46,614 nt of DNA from Nonomuraea ceibae (lineage in GTDB: Bacteria; Actinomycetota; Actinomycetes; Streptosporangiales; Streptosporangiaceae): assembly GCF_019396325.1 (NCBI RefSeq), contig NZ_JAHKRO010000076.1, forward strand, positions 1 through 46,614, given 5' to 3'. Positions 6,552-14,066 of this stretch are shown in pieces. The position numbers and the translations under genes are program-made. Position 1 is the first letter of the stretch, and each line of letters starts with the position of its first letter. The notes under the pieces were generated by a model. It saw only the letters and a list, made by a program, of their open reading frames with translations, ran no database searches and was not told where the DNA came from.

Positions 6552-7903
6552 CCCCCGACCGCCCGCGCGCCACCGATGAAGCGGTGCGCGCCCGCATCGC
6601 CGCCGCGCGGCTGTGGGCGGCGCACCAGGCGCCCTACCTCGCCTCGGCCGTCTTCGCCCTCAACCCGGTCATGCTGGAACCGGCCCTGGACGAGGACACC
6701 GGCGCTCCCGTCCCCGACCCCGGCTTCCGCGCCTTCCCCGCCGACACCCGCTGGAACCTGTACGTGGAACCGGGCACCACGCTGGCCACCCCCGTCGAGG
6801 AGATCGGCTGGTGGATGCTGCACCAGGTCGGTCACCTGGTGCGCGGCCACGCGGCCCGCTCGCCGGTGCGGCCGGAGCCGGGCCCCGAGCCGGGCCCCAA
6901 GGTGAGCCCCGAGGTGAGCCCCGAGGTCAGCCACGCCGCCGGCCCGGTCCGCGACGAGGAGGCCCACCGCTGGAACCAGGCCGCTGACGCCGAGATCAAC
7001 GACGACCTGGAGGCCGCCGACCTGCGCGGCCCGGCCGGCGTGGTGTCGCCCGCCGAGCTGGGGCTCCCGGTCAACCGCACCGCCGAGGAGTACGTGCCGA
7101 TGCTCGACGTGCTGGCCCAGGCGATGGGCCGGGGCGGGCGGGCGCTGGCCGAGGCGATCGACTGCGGCAGCGCGGTGGACGGGCAGGATCGCGCGTACGA
7201 GGACAGCGGCTCCGGCGAAGGACTCACCGAGCTCGACCGGGACCTGCTCGAACGCTCCATCGCGGCCGGCATCCAGGACCGGATCAGCGCGCGCAGCGAG
7301 GTGCCGTCGGGGTGGCGCCGCTGGGCCGAGGAGCGCCTGCGCCCTTCGGTGAACTGGCGGGCCCGCCTGGGCGCGATGATCCGGCGCGGGCTGAGCACGG
7401 TGGCCGGGCAGGTCGATTTCAGCTATCGCCGCCCGTCGCGCCGCGCCGGCGCGTACGCCGACATCGTCCCGCCGTCGATGGCGCGCGCGGTCCCGGACAC
7501 GGTGCTGCTGATCGACACCTCCGGCAGCGTCACCGACGACGTACTGAAGCGGCTGCTGGCCGAGGTGACCGGGATCATCGACGGCGTGGCCGGTCCCCAC
7601 CGGCGGCTGCGGGCGTTCTGCTGCGACGTCCGCCCGCACCCCGTCCAGGTGGTGCGCCGGGCGAGCGACATCGAACTGACCGGCGGCGGCGGCACCGACA
7701 TGCGGGCCGGCCTCGATGCGGCGATGGCCCTGCGGCCCCGGCCCGACCTGGTCGTCGTGCTGACCGACGGCGAGACGCCGTGGCCCGGGCGGCGCCCCGG
7801 AGCGCAGGTGGTGGTCTGCCTGATCGGCGACGGCGGGCACGCGCCCGACTGGGCGTCCGTGGCCCGCGTGCCGCCGGACGTGCCGGCGAAAGGAGACTCA
7901 TGA
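6548..7903 (+). CDS. VWA-like protein with degenerate metallopeptidase domain (DUF2201-like)
   Basis: The protein has 451 residues. The N-terminal half resembles the putative metallopeptidase domain found before VWA domains in DUF2201 proteins: a helix with LHQVGHLV (H92, Q93, H96), where active enzymes have H-E-x-x-H, followed by the conserved WNQAADAEIN segment (142-151). A Pro-rich repeat linker lies at 109-133. Residues about 315-430 are a VWA domain with a complete MIDAS metal site: DTSGS (D323, S325, S327), T383 and D407. The catalytic Glu is replaced by Gln, so this is probably a binding rather than a cutting domain. Translation is coupled to the MoxR ATPase by ATGA at 6548. MoxR plus VWA pairs act together in protein maturation. 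Confidence 0.85.
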   Translation: MTPDRPRATDEAVRARIAAARLWAAHQAPYLASAVFALNPVMLEPALDEDTGAPVPDPGFRAFPADTRWNLYVEPGTTLATPVEEIGWWMLHQVGHLVRGHAARSPVRPEPGPEPGPKVSPEVSPEVSHAAGPVRDEEAHRWNQAADAEINDDLEAADLRGPAGVVSPAELGLPVNRTAEEYVPMLDVLAQAMGRGGRALAEAIDCGSAVDGQDRAYEDSGSGEGLTELDRDLLERSIAAGIQDRISARSEVPSGWRRWAEERLRPSVNWRARLGAMIRRGLSTVAGQVDFSYRRPSRRAGAYADIVPPSMARAVPDTVLLIDTSGSVTDDVLKRLLAEVTGIIDGVAGPHRRLRAFCCDVRPHPVQVVRRASDIELTGGGGTDMRAGLDAAMALRPRPDLVVVLTDGETPWPGRRPGAQVVVCLIGDGGHAPDWASVARVPPDVPAKGDS

Positions 7904-8661
7904 CCACGGACCACGCCGACGAGCCGCGCCCCGAGCCGCTGCACGAATGGCGGCGGCGCGGGTTCACCATCGCCGAGGCCCGGCAGTGGATCGAGGACGG
8001 CTTCCCGATCCACACCGCCGAGCGGTGGCGCGGGTCCGGCGTCTACACCGCCGCCGACGCTCGGTCGTGGCGCACCGCCGGAGCCACCCCGTTCACCGTG
8101 GATCTGTGGCTGCGGGCCGGCATGACCCCACGGGACGCGGTGCAGTGGCGCGAGCTGGGCTATTCGCCCGAGGAAGCGGCCGACCGGCACCTGGCCGGGG
8201 AACGCCCGCACCCGCGCGGCTGGCTGGGGCGGCTGCTGCACCGGGGCGAGCGGCCGGGCGGCGCGTTCGCCGACGAGGAACGCTCCCACAGCATGCGGGA
8301 GCTGCTGCGCACCGGCATCCCGGCAGGCCGGGCCCGCCCTTATGTGGAGGCGGGGTGGACGGGCGCCGATGCGGTGGAGTGGGCGAAACGCGGCATCGAG
8401 GCGGGACAGGCGCGGGTCTTCGAAGCGCTCGGCCTGTCCGCCCGCGAGGCCGAACGGGTGCTCTCCTCCGGCCAGGACGCCATCTCCCTGATGACCGAGT
8501 TCTGGCGGGCCGGGGTGCCGATCGAGGAGGTGGCGGCCTGGCGCGGGGCGGGGTTCACCGGCGAGGAGGCGGCCCGGATGCGGGCCGAGGGCGTCGGCGT
8601 CGAGCAGGCCGAGGTGCTGCGGGCCCTGACCGAGGGCGACGAGCCCGGCCGCGAGGCGTGA
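7900..8661 (+). CDS. Protein of Trp-marked 13-residue helical repeats
   Basis: I do not recognise this 253-residue protein as a named family. It is built from short repeats of the form W-x3-G-hydrophobic-[ST]-x2-[DE]-A-x2, with tryptophans at 17, 30, 43, 57, 70 and 83 (spacing 13, 13, 14, 13, 13). After a charged insert near 95-130 the pattern resumes more loosely (EAGWTGADAVEW, WRGAGFTGEEAARM). Each unit could be a short helical hairpin, so the whole would form a superhelical binding surface. There is no signal peptide or membrane helix. The ATG at 7900 overlaps the VWA stop (ATGA), with AGGAG close before it, so it is the third member of the MoxR-VWA operon. It may be the adaptor or client of that pair (inference). 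Confidence 0.75.
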   Translation: MTTDHADEPRPEPLHEWRRRGFTIAEARQWIEDGFPIHTAERWRGSGVYTAADARSWRTAGATPFTVDLWLRAGMTPRDAVQWRELGYSPEEAADRHLAGERPHPRGWLGRLLHRGERPGGAFADEERSHSMRELLRTGIPAGRARPYVEAGWTGADAVEWAKRGIEAGQARVFEALGLSAREAERVLSSGQDAISLMTEFWRAGVPIEEVAAWRGAGFTGEEAARMRAEGVGVEQAEVLRALTEGDEPGREA

Positions 8662-8695
8662 GACAGGTGGCGTGCCTCGTGCCGTCAGCGTCCGG

Positions 8696-9298
8696 CTACG
8701 CGCTGCGGGCCCGCTGGTCGATCATGGACACCAGGGTCGAGACCAGCTCCTCAGCCGTGATGTCCCACTTGTCCGCGGACAGGTGGCCGCTGACCTCCAG
8801 GTCCGTGATCCCGTGCGCGCTGGTCAGGAGCAGCGCGGCGAACTGACGGGCCTGCCCCGCCCCGATCAGATCGCCGACGACGGCCAGGAACTCGTCCATG
8901 GCGCGGTCGGCCGCCCGGGTCGCCGCCTGGATCGCGGCCGGGTCGCCCGCCGGAGTGGTGAACATCAGCCGGTACAGGTGCGGTCGGCGACGGCCGATCG
9001 TCATCAGCGCCGACAGGGCGTGCCGCAGCCGGTCGGCCGGGGGCTGCCGTGGATCGGCGCGTACGGCCCGCACCTGCTCCGCGAGCCGGTCCAGGGCCTC
9101 GGCCGCCACGGTGGTCAGCAGGCTGTCCTTGTCGGGAAAGTGCCGGTACGGCGCGCCGCGGCTGACCCCCGCCCGCGCCCCGACCTCGCGCAACGTCACC
9201 GCGTCCGGGCCGCCGCCGTCCAGCAGGTCCGCGGCCGCGTCCAGCAGGGCGCGGCGCGTCGCGGCGGCGGACTCCACGCGGCTGATCACGCCGATCAT
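8696..9298 (-). CDS. TetR-family repressor, divergent from SDR
   Basis: This 200-residue protein has an N-terminal TetR helix-turn-helix at about 10-60 (TRRALLDAAADLL and VSRGAPYRHFPDKDSLL) and a C-terminal ligand-binding helical domain with the LFTTPAGDP-type segment common in actinomycete TetR proteins. The inducer is unknown. It is divergent from the short-chain dehydrogenase gene; the 40-odd bases between them hold two TGACA-N-TGTCA palindromes, the likely operators. The start is uncertain: the ATG at 9298 has no good ribosome-binding site, and GTG at 9289 lies seven bases after a TAGAAT hexamer and could be a leaderless start. Confidence 0.88.
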   Translation of the reverse strand: MIGVISRVESAAATRRALLDAAADLLDGGGPDAVTLREVGARAGVSRGAPYRHFPDKDSLLTTVAAEALDRLAEQVRAVRADPRQPPADRLRHALSALMTIGRRRPHLYRLMFTTPAGDPAAIQAATRAADRAMDEFLAVVGDLIGAGQARQFAALLLTSAHGITDLEVSGHLSADKWDITAEELVSTLVSMIDQRARSA

Positions 9299-9306
9299 TC
9301 TACCGT

Positions 9307-9352
9307 TGACACTGTCAGCTGAAGATGCGACCTTGTTCAGGTGACAATGTCA
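9307..9352. promoter_or_regulatory. Two TGACA-N-TGTCA operators between tetR and SDR genes
   Basis: TGACACTGTCA (9307-9317) and TGACAATGTCA (9342-9352) are 11-bp perfect-armed palindromes, centre to centre 35 bp. Each is followed by a CTGAA extension, so they are also direct repeats of about 18 bp. The first contains TTGACA (9306-9311). The second covers the start codon of the dehydrogenase gene. Confidence 0.75.
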
Positions 9353-10213
9353 TCTGAAAATCGGGAGTGCGTCGTCGTGACCGGAGCCTCGACCGGGATC
9401 GGCGCGGCCTCCGCCCGCGAGCTGGCCCGCCGGGGATTCCACGTCCTGGCCGGCGTGCGCCGCGACCAGGACGCCGACGCGCTCCGCGCCCCCGGCATCG
9501 AGCCGGTCATGCTCGACATCACCCGGCCCGGCCACGTCGCCGCCCTGGCCGCCCGCGTCGGCTCGCGGGCAGGCGCCCTGCGGGCGCTGGTGAACAACGC
9601 GGCCGTCTCCGTCAACGCCCCGGTCGAGGCCCTGCCGCTCGAGGAGTGGCGCCGGCTGTTCGAGGTCAACCTGTTCGGGCACGTGGCCGTCACGCAGGCG
9701 CTGCTGCCCGCCCTGCTGCGTCACTCCGGCCGCGTGGTCAACGTCAGCTCGGTCGGCGGGAAGGTCGCCATGGCCACGTTCGGCCCCTACGCGGGCACCA
9801 AGTTCGCCCTGGAGGCGGTCAGCGACGCGCTGCGCCGCGAACTGGCTCCGCAGGGCGTGCAGGTGGTGGTCGTCGAGCCCGGCGGGATCCGTACGGAGAT
9901 GGGCGAACGGGGCATCGCCGCCACGAGCCGGCTGGCCGAGGCCATGTCACCGGAGCTGCGTGAGCGTTACGGGCCGCTGGTCCAGGCGGTCATCGCGCTG
10001 ACCGCCGCGGGCGCCGCGGGCGGCACCTCCGCCGAGGGCGCCGCCCGGGTGATCGCCAAGGCCGTGACAGCCGGCAAGCCGCGCACGCGCTACACCATCG
10101 GCCGCGACGCCGCCCTGCTCACCCGCCTGTCGCGGATCCTGCCGGACCGGCTGCTCGACCGCGTCGCCGCGGCCGTCCTCCGCCCGCACTACCCGAAGAC
10201 CACCCCCGCGTGA
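9347..10213 (+). CDS. Short-chain dehydrogenase/reductase
   Basis: This 288-residue classical SDR has the NAD(P) glycine motif TGASTGIG near residue 12, the NNAAV motif near 85, a catalytic serine in NVSSVGG near 130, and the Y-x-x-x-K pair in YAGTKFALE near 145-150. A basic residue (R) shortly after the glycine motif suggests NADPH preference. The substrate is unknown. GTG at 9341 is in frame, but AGG at 9339-9341 serves as a Shine-Dalgarno sequence for the ATG at 9347, which I prefer. The operator at 9342-9352 overlaps this start, so the neighbouring TetR protein can probably block both transcription and ribosome access. Confidence 0.9.
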   Translation: MSSENRECVVVTGASTGIGAASARELARRGFHVLAGVRRDQDADALRAPGIEPVMLDITRPGHVAALAARVGSRAGALRALVNNAAVSVNAPVEALPLEEWRRLFEVNLFGHVAVTQALLPALLRHSGRVVNVSSVGGKVAMATFGPYAGTKFALEAVSDALRRELAPQGVQVVVVEPGGIRTEMGERGIAATSRLAEAMSPELRERYGPLVQAVIALTAAGAAGGTSAEGAARVIAKAVTAGKPRTRYTIGRDAALLTRLSRILPDRLLDRVAAAVLRPHYPKTTPA

Positions 10214-10310
10214 AGCCGGGAAACGCAGGGGGGCGGCCAAGGGAAGCCGGAAGACGAAGGGAGGCGGCCAAGGGAAGCCGGAATCGGACAGGGTGGTCTA
10301 CGGAAGCCGG
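10212..10310. repeat. Short tandem repeat, about 31-bp period
   Basis: GAAGCCGG recurs at 10212, 10243, 10274 and 10303 (spacing 31, 31, 29). Two units share a 21-base identical block (10232-10252 and 10263-10283). The array fills the gap between the convergent SDR and XRE genes, and its last copy lies inside the end of the XRE gene. No hairpin terminator is evident. Confidence 0.7.
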
Positions 10311-10951
10311 TCCGGGTCGGCGAGGTGGAGCAGGCCCGGCGGCAGCTCGGGCAACGGCAGGCCGCGCAGCCGGGCGACCTCCCGCACGTGGCGGATCTTC
10401 TCGGCCAGGTCGGCGGCCTGGGCGGCGTGGACGCGGGCCGCCTCGGCCCACGCCTGCGGGCGCGGCTCCCGCTCGTCCTCCGCCCTGGCGGCGGCCGCCG
10501 CCGCGGCGCGGTCACGCCTGGTCCACTCGGTGAGCAGTTCCTGCAGCTCGCGCAGGGTGCGCAGCTCGGCGCGGGCGGCGTCGCCGTGGTCGGGCGGGTC
10601 GTCGGGCAGCGGCGCGGTGCCGTCCAGCCACCAGACGGCGTCCTGCGGCGCCGCCTCCACGCCGGGCAGGATCTCCACCGCCTCGCCGGTGCGGCCGATC
10701 GGGGCGAGCAGCAGCAGCGGCGGCGTGGCCAGGGCGTGGGCGATGACGAGCAGCTCCGGCACCGTGATGGAGGCGCGGTGGCCGGACTCCAGCTTGGCGA
10801 GGTTGCCGCGCTCCAGCGGGTAGCCGTGAGCGGTGCACCGGTCGGCCAGGCCCTGCACCGACAGGCCCTGGCGCCGGCGGTGGTGGCGGATGTTCGCGGC
10901 GACCTGGCGGGTGTAGGCGGCGGTCCAGGAGGTGGCGCTGCTTCCAGGCAC
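10298..10951 (-). CDS. XRE-family regulator with long helical C-terminus
   Basis: From GTG 10951 the protein has 217 residues. Residues about 10-75 are an XRE helix-turn-helix (ANIRHHRRRQGLSVQGLADR, then ERGNLAKLESGHR). The middle, about 85-120, is variable and Pro/Asp-rich; the rest is a long charged, Ala-rich helical region (RAELRTLRELQELL through AADLAEKIRHVREVARLRG), likely a coiled coil for oligomerisation. Such proteins are frequent in actinomycetes and mostly uncharacterised. The start was chosen because TAACGT lies exactly one promoter distance before this GTG. The gene ends inside a short tandem repeat shared with the intergenic DNA. Confidence 0.75.
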   Translation of the reverse strand: MPGSSATSWTAAYTRQVAANIRHHRRRQGLSVQGLADRCTAHGYPLERGNLAKLESGHRASITVPELLVIAHALATPPLLLLAPIGRTGEAVEILPGVEAAPQDAVWWLDGTAPLPDDPPDHGDAARAELRTLRELQELLTEWTRRDRAAAAAAARAEDEREPRPQAWAEAARVHAAQAADLAEKIRHVREVARLRGLPLPELPPGLLHLADPDRLP

Positions 10952-10958
10952 GATCCCC

Positions 10959-10987
10959 ACGTTAGCGATCTTGGACGCGGGACACAA
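10959..10987 (-). promoter_or_regulatory. Promoter of a leaderless XRE gene
   Basis: On the minus strand TTGTGT (10987-10982) and TAACGT (10964-10959) are separated by 17 bp. The GTG at 10951 follows the -10 box by seven bases, so the transcript should begin at or next to the start codon. Confidence 0.5.
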
Positions 10988-11046
10988 CAGAAGTTGACTC
11001 CTCAGGTCACCTTCGCGGGGAATCGCGGGGGGTCGCCGCGGAGGCT

Positions 11047-11784
11047 CTAGCCGCGTCCGAGGACGCAGAACTCGTTGCCCTCCGGGTCGGCCAGCACCTT
11101 CCACGACACCTCGCCCTGCCCGACGTCGGCGGCCGTGGCGCCCAGCGCGCGCAGCCGTGCCACCTCCGCCTCCTGCTCCTCGACGGGGTGCGGCAGCAGG
11201 TCGATGTGGATGCGGTTCCACACGGCGGGCGGGCCGGGAACACGGAGGAACTCCAGGTACGGGCCGGTGCCCTCGGCGGAGCGCAGCCGGGCGTGGTCGT
11301 CGCTCACCTCGTGCACGGTCCAGCCCGTGGCCTCGCCCCAGAAGCGGGCCTGGGCCCGGGGGTCCTCGCAGTCGACCACCATCGTGGCGATCGGCCCGGT
11401 GTCCCGGTAGACCTCCCGGGGCTCCAGCACGCAGAACACGTTGCCTTCGGGGTCGGCCAGCACCGTCCACGGCACGTCGCCCTGGCCCACGTCGGCAGGC
11501 GTCGCCCCCAGCTCCGTCAGCCGCGCGACCAGCTCAGCCTGGTGTTCGGCGGAGGTGGTGGCGAGGTCGAGGTGCACGCGGTACTTCACGGTCTCGGGGT
11601 CCGGGACGGCGACGAAGTCGATGTAGAAGCCGTCGGGGTCAGGCCAGTCGAAGCCGTGCGGTTCCAGGTTGGTCACGCCGGGCCCCTCGCTGGAGAGCCG
11701 CCAGCCCAGCGCCTCCGCCCAGAACCTGCCGAGCGCCGAGTCGTCCCGGGCCTTGAAGTTCACCTGAACAAGTCGCAGCGTCAT
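11047..11784 (-). CDS. VOC-superfamily protein with two glyoxalase-like domains
   Basis: This 245-residue protein is a tandem duplication: residues about 1-120 and 125-245 are each a glyoxalase/bleomycin-resistance-like (VOC) module. The modules share the end motif GATPADVGQGDVPWTVLADPEGNVFCVL and GATAADVGQGEVSWKVLADPEGNEFCVL (each here split for reading at DVGQG and DPEGN). The VOC fold usually binds a metal or small ligand in a cleft; the substrate is unknown. The ATG at 11784 has a GGGGCGG stretch close before it. It follows the MmyB-type regulator gene by 11 nt on the same strand, so the two are probably co-transcribed. Confidence 0.85.
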   Translation of the reverse strand: MTLRLVQVNFKARDDSALGRFWAEALGWRLSSEGPGVTNLEPHGFDWPDPDGFYIDFVAVPDPETVKYRVHLDLATTSAEHQAELVARLTELGATPADVGQGDVPWTVLADPEGNVFCVLEPREVYRDTGPIATMVVDCEDPRAQARFWGEATGWTVHEVSDDHARLRSAEGTGPYLEFLRVPGPPAVWNRIHIDLLPHPVEEQEAEVARLRALGATAADVGQGEVSWKVLADPEGNEFCVLGRG

Positions 11785-11795
11785 GCCGCCCCACC

Positions 11796-12695
11796 CTATG
11801 CCCGGCGGCCCGCCGCCAGGGCGGCCAGGGCGGCGGCCTCCGGGGTGCCCTCCCCGCCGCTGAACACGTGCACCACCAGGCCCGTCTCGCCCGGTCCCGC
11901 CGGTACGTGCAGCGTCTCGTAGTCCAGATCCAGCAGCCCGGCCGCCGGATGCCGGAGCCGTTTGCGCCCCGCCGTGCACATCACGATCTCGCCGGAGGCC
12001 CAGATGCGGCGGAACTCGGCGCTGCGTTCCGACAGGTCCTTGATCAGGTTGACCAGCTCGGCGTCGCCGGGATACTGCCCGGCGGCGACCCGCAACTGGC
12101 CCACGGCCTCGGCCGCCCGGTCCGCCCACTCGGGGTGCACGTCGCGGGAGGCGGGGTCGAGGAACAGGTAGCGGGCCTGGTTCGGGTCGCGGCGGGAGGG
12201 GCCGGTGAGGCCGCCGATCAGCTCGGAGCCGAGGGCGTTCCAGGCGACCACGTCGAGGCGGCGGTCGGTGGCGAAGGCCGGGAGGCCGGTCAGGGCGTCC
12301 AGCATGCGCCGCAGCGTGGGGCCGACCCGGGCGGCGGGCGCGGGGCCGGACTCGCCGCCCACCAGCGTGGTGAGGTGCCGCCGCTCGGCGGCGTCGAGGC
12401 CGAGCGCCCTGGCCAGCGCGTCGAGCACTTCGGGGGACGGCTGGGTGGCTCGTCCCTGTTCGAGGCGTACGTAATAGTCCACGCTGATCCCGGCGAGCTG
12501 GGCCAGCTCCTCCCGGCGCAGTCCCGGCACGCGGCGGCGGCGCCCAGCCGTGAGCCCGGCCTGCTCGGGCGCGACGCGCTCGCGGCGGGCGCGCAGGAAC
12601 GCGCCGAGTGCCCGCCGGGCGTCACCGATCCCGCCGTCCGCGTGGTCGATGGTGTACGTGCCGTCCATGGTGTCCAGTATGGGGTTGTCCGGCAT
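11796..12695 (-). CDS. XRE regulator with MmyB-like ligand-binding domain
   Basis: The protein has 299 residues. Residues about 25-95 are the helix-turn-helix (ALGAFLRARRERV, then PGLRREELAQLAGISVDYYVRLEQGR). The C-terminal 180 residues match the MmyB-like PAS-fold domain, with the DVVAWNALGSEL and LFLDPASRDVHPEW signatures, which in relatives binds fatty acids or similar ligands. Members of this group usually control a divergent oxidoreductase gene, which is the arrangement here with the flavodoxin-fold reductase at 12783. GAGGG six bases before the ATG supports the start at 12695. Inverted copies of GGTACCAGGAC and GTTCTGGCTACC in the divergent gap are candidate operators. Confidence 0.9.
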   Translation of the reverse strand: MPDNPILDTMDGTYTIDHADGGIGDARRALGAFLRARRERVAPEQAGLTAGRRRRVPGLRREELAQLAGISVDYYVRLEQGRATQPSPEVLDALARALGLDAAERRHLTTLVGGESGPAPAARVGPTLRRMLDALTGLPAFATDRRLDVVAWNALGSELIGGLTGPSRRDPNQARYLFLDPASRDVHPEWADRAAEAVGQLRVAAGQYPGDAELVNLIKDLSERSAEFRRIWASGEIVMCTAGRKRLRHPAAGLLDLDYETLHVPAGPGETGLVVHVFSGGEGTPEAAALAALAAGRRA

Positions 12696-12708
12696 GGGTG
12701 GCCCTCGC

Positions 12709-12754
12709 GGTACCAGGACTGCGGGACCACCGGCTCGGCCGGGTTCTGGCTACC
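12709..12754. promoter_or_regulatory. Candidate operator in the MmyB regulator/reductase gap
   Basis: GGTACCAGGAC at 12709-12719 and GTTCTGGCTACC at 12743-12754 are imperfect inverted copies about 34 bp apart, lying between the divergent start codons. Clear -10 and -35 boxes are not visible, so this is a weak call. Confidence 0.35.
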
Positions 12755-12782
12755 TCGGCGCGCCCAGGCGAACGTGGGTGAC

Positions 12783-13565
12783 ATGTCCGAAACGCTGAAG
12801 AAGATCCTGGTCGTCACCGCCCACCCCGAGCCTCGCTCGCTCAACGCCGCCCTGGGCCGCTTCGCCGTCGAGCGGCTGCGCGCGGCGGGTCACGAGGTGC
12901 GGGTGACCGACCTGTACGCGGCGAAGTGGAAGGCGGCGGTGGACGCCGACGACTTCCCCGAGCATGTGGGGGACCGGCGGCTGGACGTGCTCGCCGTGTC
13001 GGGGGAGGCCACGCTGGCGGGCCGGCTGTCCGCGGACATCGCCGCCGAGCAGGAGAAGCTGCGCTGGTCGGAGGCGGTGATCCTGCAGTTCCCGCTGTGG
13101 TGGTTCTCGGTGCCGGCGATCCTGAAGGGCTGGATCGACCGGGTGTTCACGTTCGAGTTCGCCCACGGGCCGTCCGTCCCGCCGCCCTACAGCGAGGGCG
13201 CGCTGGCCGGGCGGCGGGCGCTGGCCTCGGTGACGATCGGCGCCCGCGAGTCGGCGTTCTCCGGCCGGGGCGTCCACGGGCGGCTGGCGGACGTGCTCTT
13301 CCCGCTCCAGCACGGGCTGTTCTGGTTCACCGGCATGACGCCGCTGGAGCCGTTCGCGGTGTACGACTCGGTCGACGTGCCGCGCGAGCGGTTCGCCCAG
13401 GTGACGCAGGAGTACGGGCGGCGGCTCGACGGGCTGTTCACCGACGAGCCCGTCCCGTACCGGACGCTCACCGGCGGCGACTACGGCCGCGACATGCGCC
13501 TGCTGCCGGGCGTCGAGGCGCCGGGGACGGCCGGGCTGGACATCCACGTCCGCCCGCGCGGCTAG
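12783..13565 (+). CDS. NAD(P)H-dependent flavodoxin-fold oxidoreductase (NQO1/MdaB-like)
   Basis: This 260-residue protein begins with a flavodoxin-like strand-loop (ILVVTAHPEPRSLNAAL) that binds the flavin phosphate. It has the quinone reductase core FPLWWFSVPAILKGWIDRVFT near residues 103-122 and a HGLFWFTGMTPLEPF segment near 178-192, both characteristic of the NQO1/MdaB group of two-electron quinone or azo reductases. It should use NAD(P)H and FMN or FAD to reduce quinones, avoiding semiquinone radicals. It is divergent from an MmyB-type regulator. Its TAG stop at 13563-13565 overlaps, on the other strand, the stop of the small HTH gene. Confidence 0.9.
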   Translation: MSETLKKILVVTAHPEPRSLNAALGRFAVERLRAAGHEVRVTDLYAAKWKAAVDADDFPEHVGDRRLDVLAVSGEATLAGRLSADIAAEQEKLRWSEAVILQFPLWWFSVPAILKGWIDRVFTFEFAHGPSVPPPYSEGALAGRRALASVTIGARESAFSGRGVHGRLADVLFPLQHGLFWFTGMTPLEPFAVYDSVDVPRERFAQVTQEYGRRLDGLFTDEPVPYRTLTGGDYGRDMRLLPGVEAPGTAGLDIHVRPRG

Positions 13566-14008
13566 AGCTCGTCGTCCTGGGCGGCGCTCCGCCCGGCCAG
13601 CCGCTCGTAGCGCTGCCGGGCGGCCTGCGGGGTGCCGAGCCCCAGGCCGAACGCGATCTCCTGCCACGTCATGCCGCGCCCCCTGGCCATCCGGAGCAGC
13701 CCGGACTCCAGGTCGTCGGCCTCGGCGCGGGCCTGCGCGACCAGGCTCAGGGCGGCGACGATGTCGGCCCGGTCCACCTCCGGCTCGCCGTCGTCGAGCG
13801 ACACCGCGCCGCTCAGCAGGAACGCCACGATCCGGACGGCCTCGTGCGGCGACAGCTCCGAGGCGTGCGCCTGACGCCGCCGCTGTGCGTCGGTGGCGGC
13901 GTGGCGCTCGGCGATGCGCAGGAGCGCGGCGTATTCGCGGTGCGCCCGCGCCTGCCCCGGATGCGGCGGCGTGAAGGGATCGGCGTGCTGCTCAGGAGTC
14001 GTCGGCAT
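13562..14008 (-). CDS. Small putative DNA-binding protein, C-terminal HTH
   Basis: From ATG 14008 the protein has 148 residues. An N-terminal helical region is followed by a C-terminal helix-turn-helix-like segment (GMTWQEIAFGLGLGTPQAARQRYERL) of the kind found in many uncharacterised actinomycete DNA-binding proteins. No ligand domain is recognised. AGGGTGGAG precedes the ATG at 14008 at good spacing; a longer in-frame start at 14047 lies inside the palindrome at 14041-14057 and is less likely. The gene is convergent with the reductase gene, the two overlapping by four bases. The adjacent palindrome is a possible self-operator (inference). Confidence 0.65.
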   Translation of the reverse strand: MPTTPEQHADPFTPPHPGQARAHREYAALLRIAERHAATDAQRRRQAHASELSPHEAVRIVAFLLSGAVSLDDGEPEVDRADIVAALSLVAQARAEADDLESGLLRMARGRGMTWQEIAFGLGLGTPQAARQRYERLAGRSAAQDDEL

Positions 14009-14040
14009 GCACTCCACCCTGGACGATCCACCATCCGTTG

Positions 14041-14057
14041 TCAACATGACGTGTTGA
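14041..14057. promoter_or_regulatory. Palindrome upstream of the small HTH gene
   Basis: TCAACATGACGTGTTGA has 6-bp perfect arms (TCAACA/TGTTGA) about a 5-bp centre. On the minus strand it overlaps TTGACA (14044-14039), a perfect -35 hexamer directed at the HTH gene. No matching -10 box is clear. Between the HTH gene and the GDPD gene it is the only symmetric element seen. Confidence 0.5.
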
Positions 14058-14066
14058 ACGGAACGT

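Noticed and set aside
10212..10310. A CRISPR-like array
   Set aside because: Only four short units, with spacing filled by diverged repeat sequence rather than unique spacers, and no cas genes.
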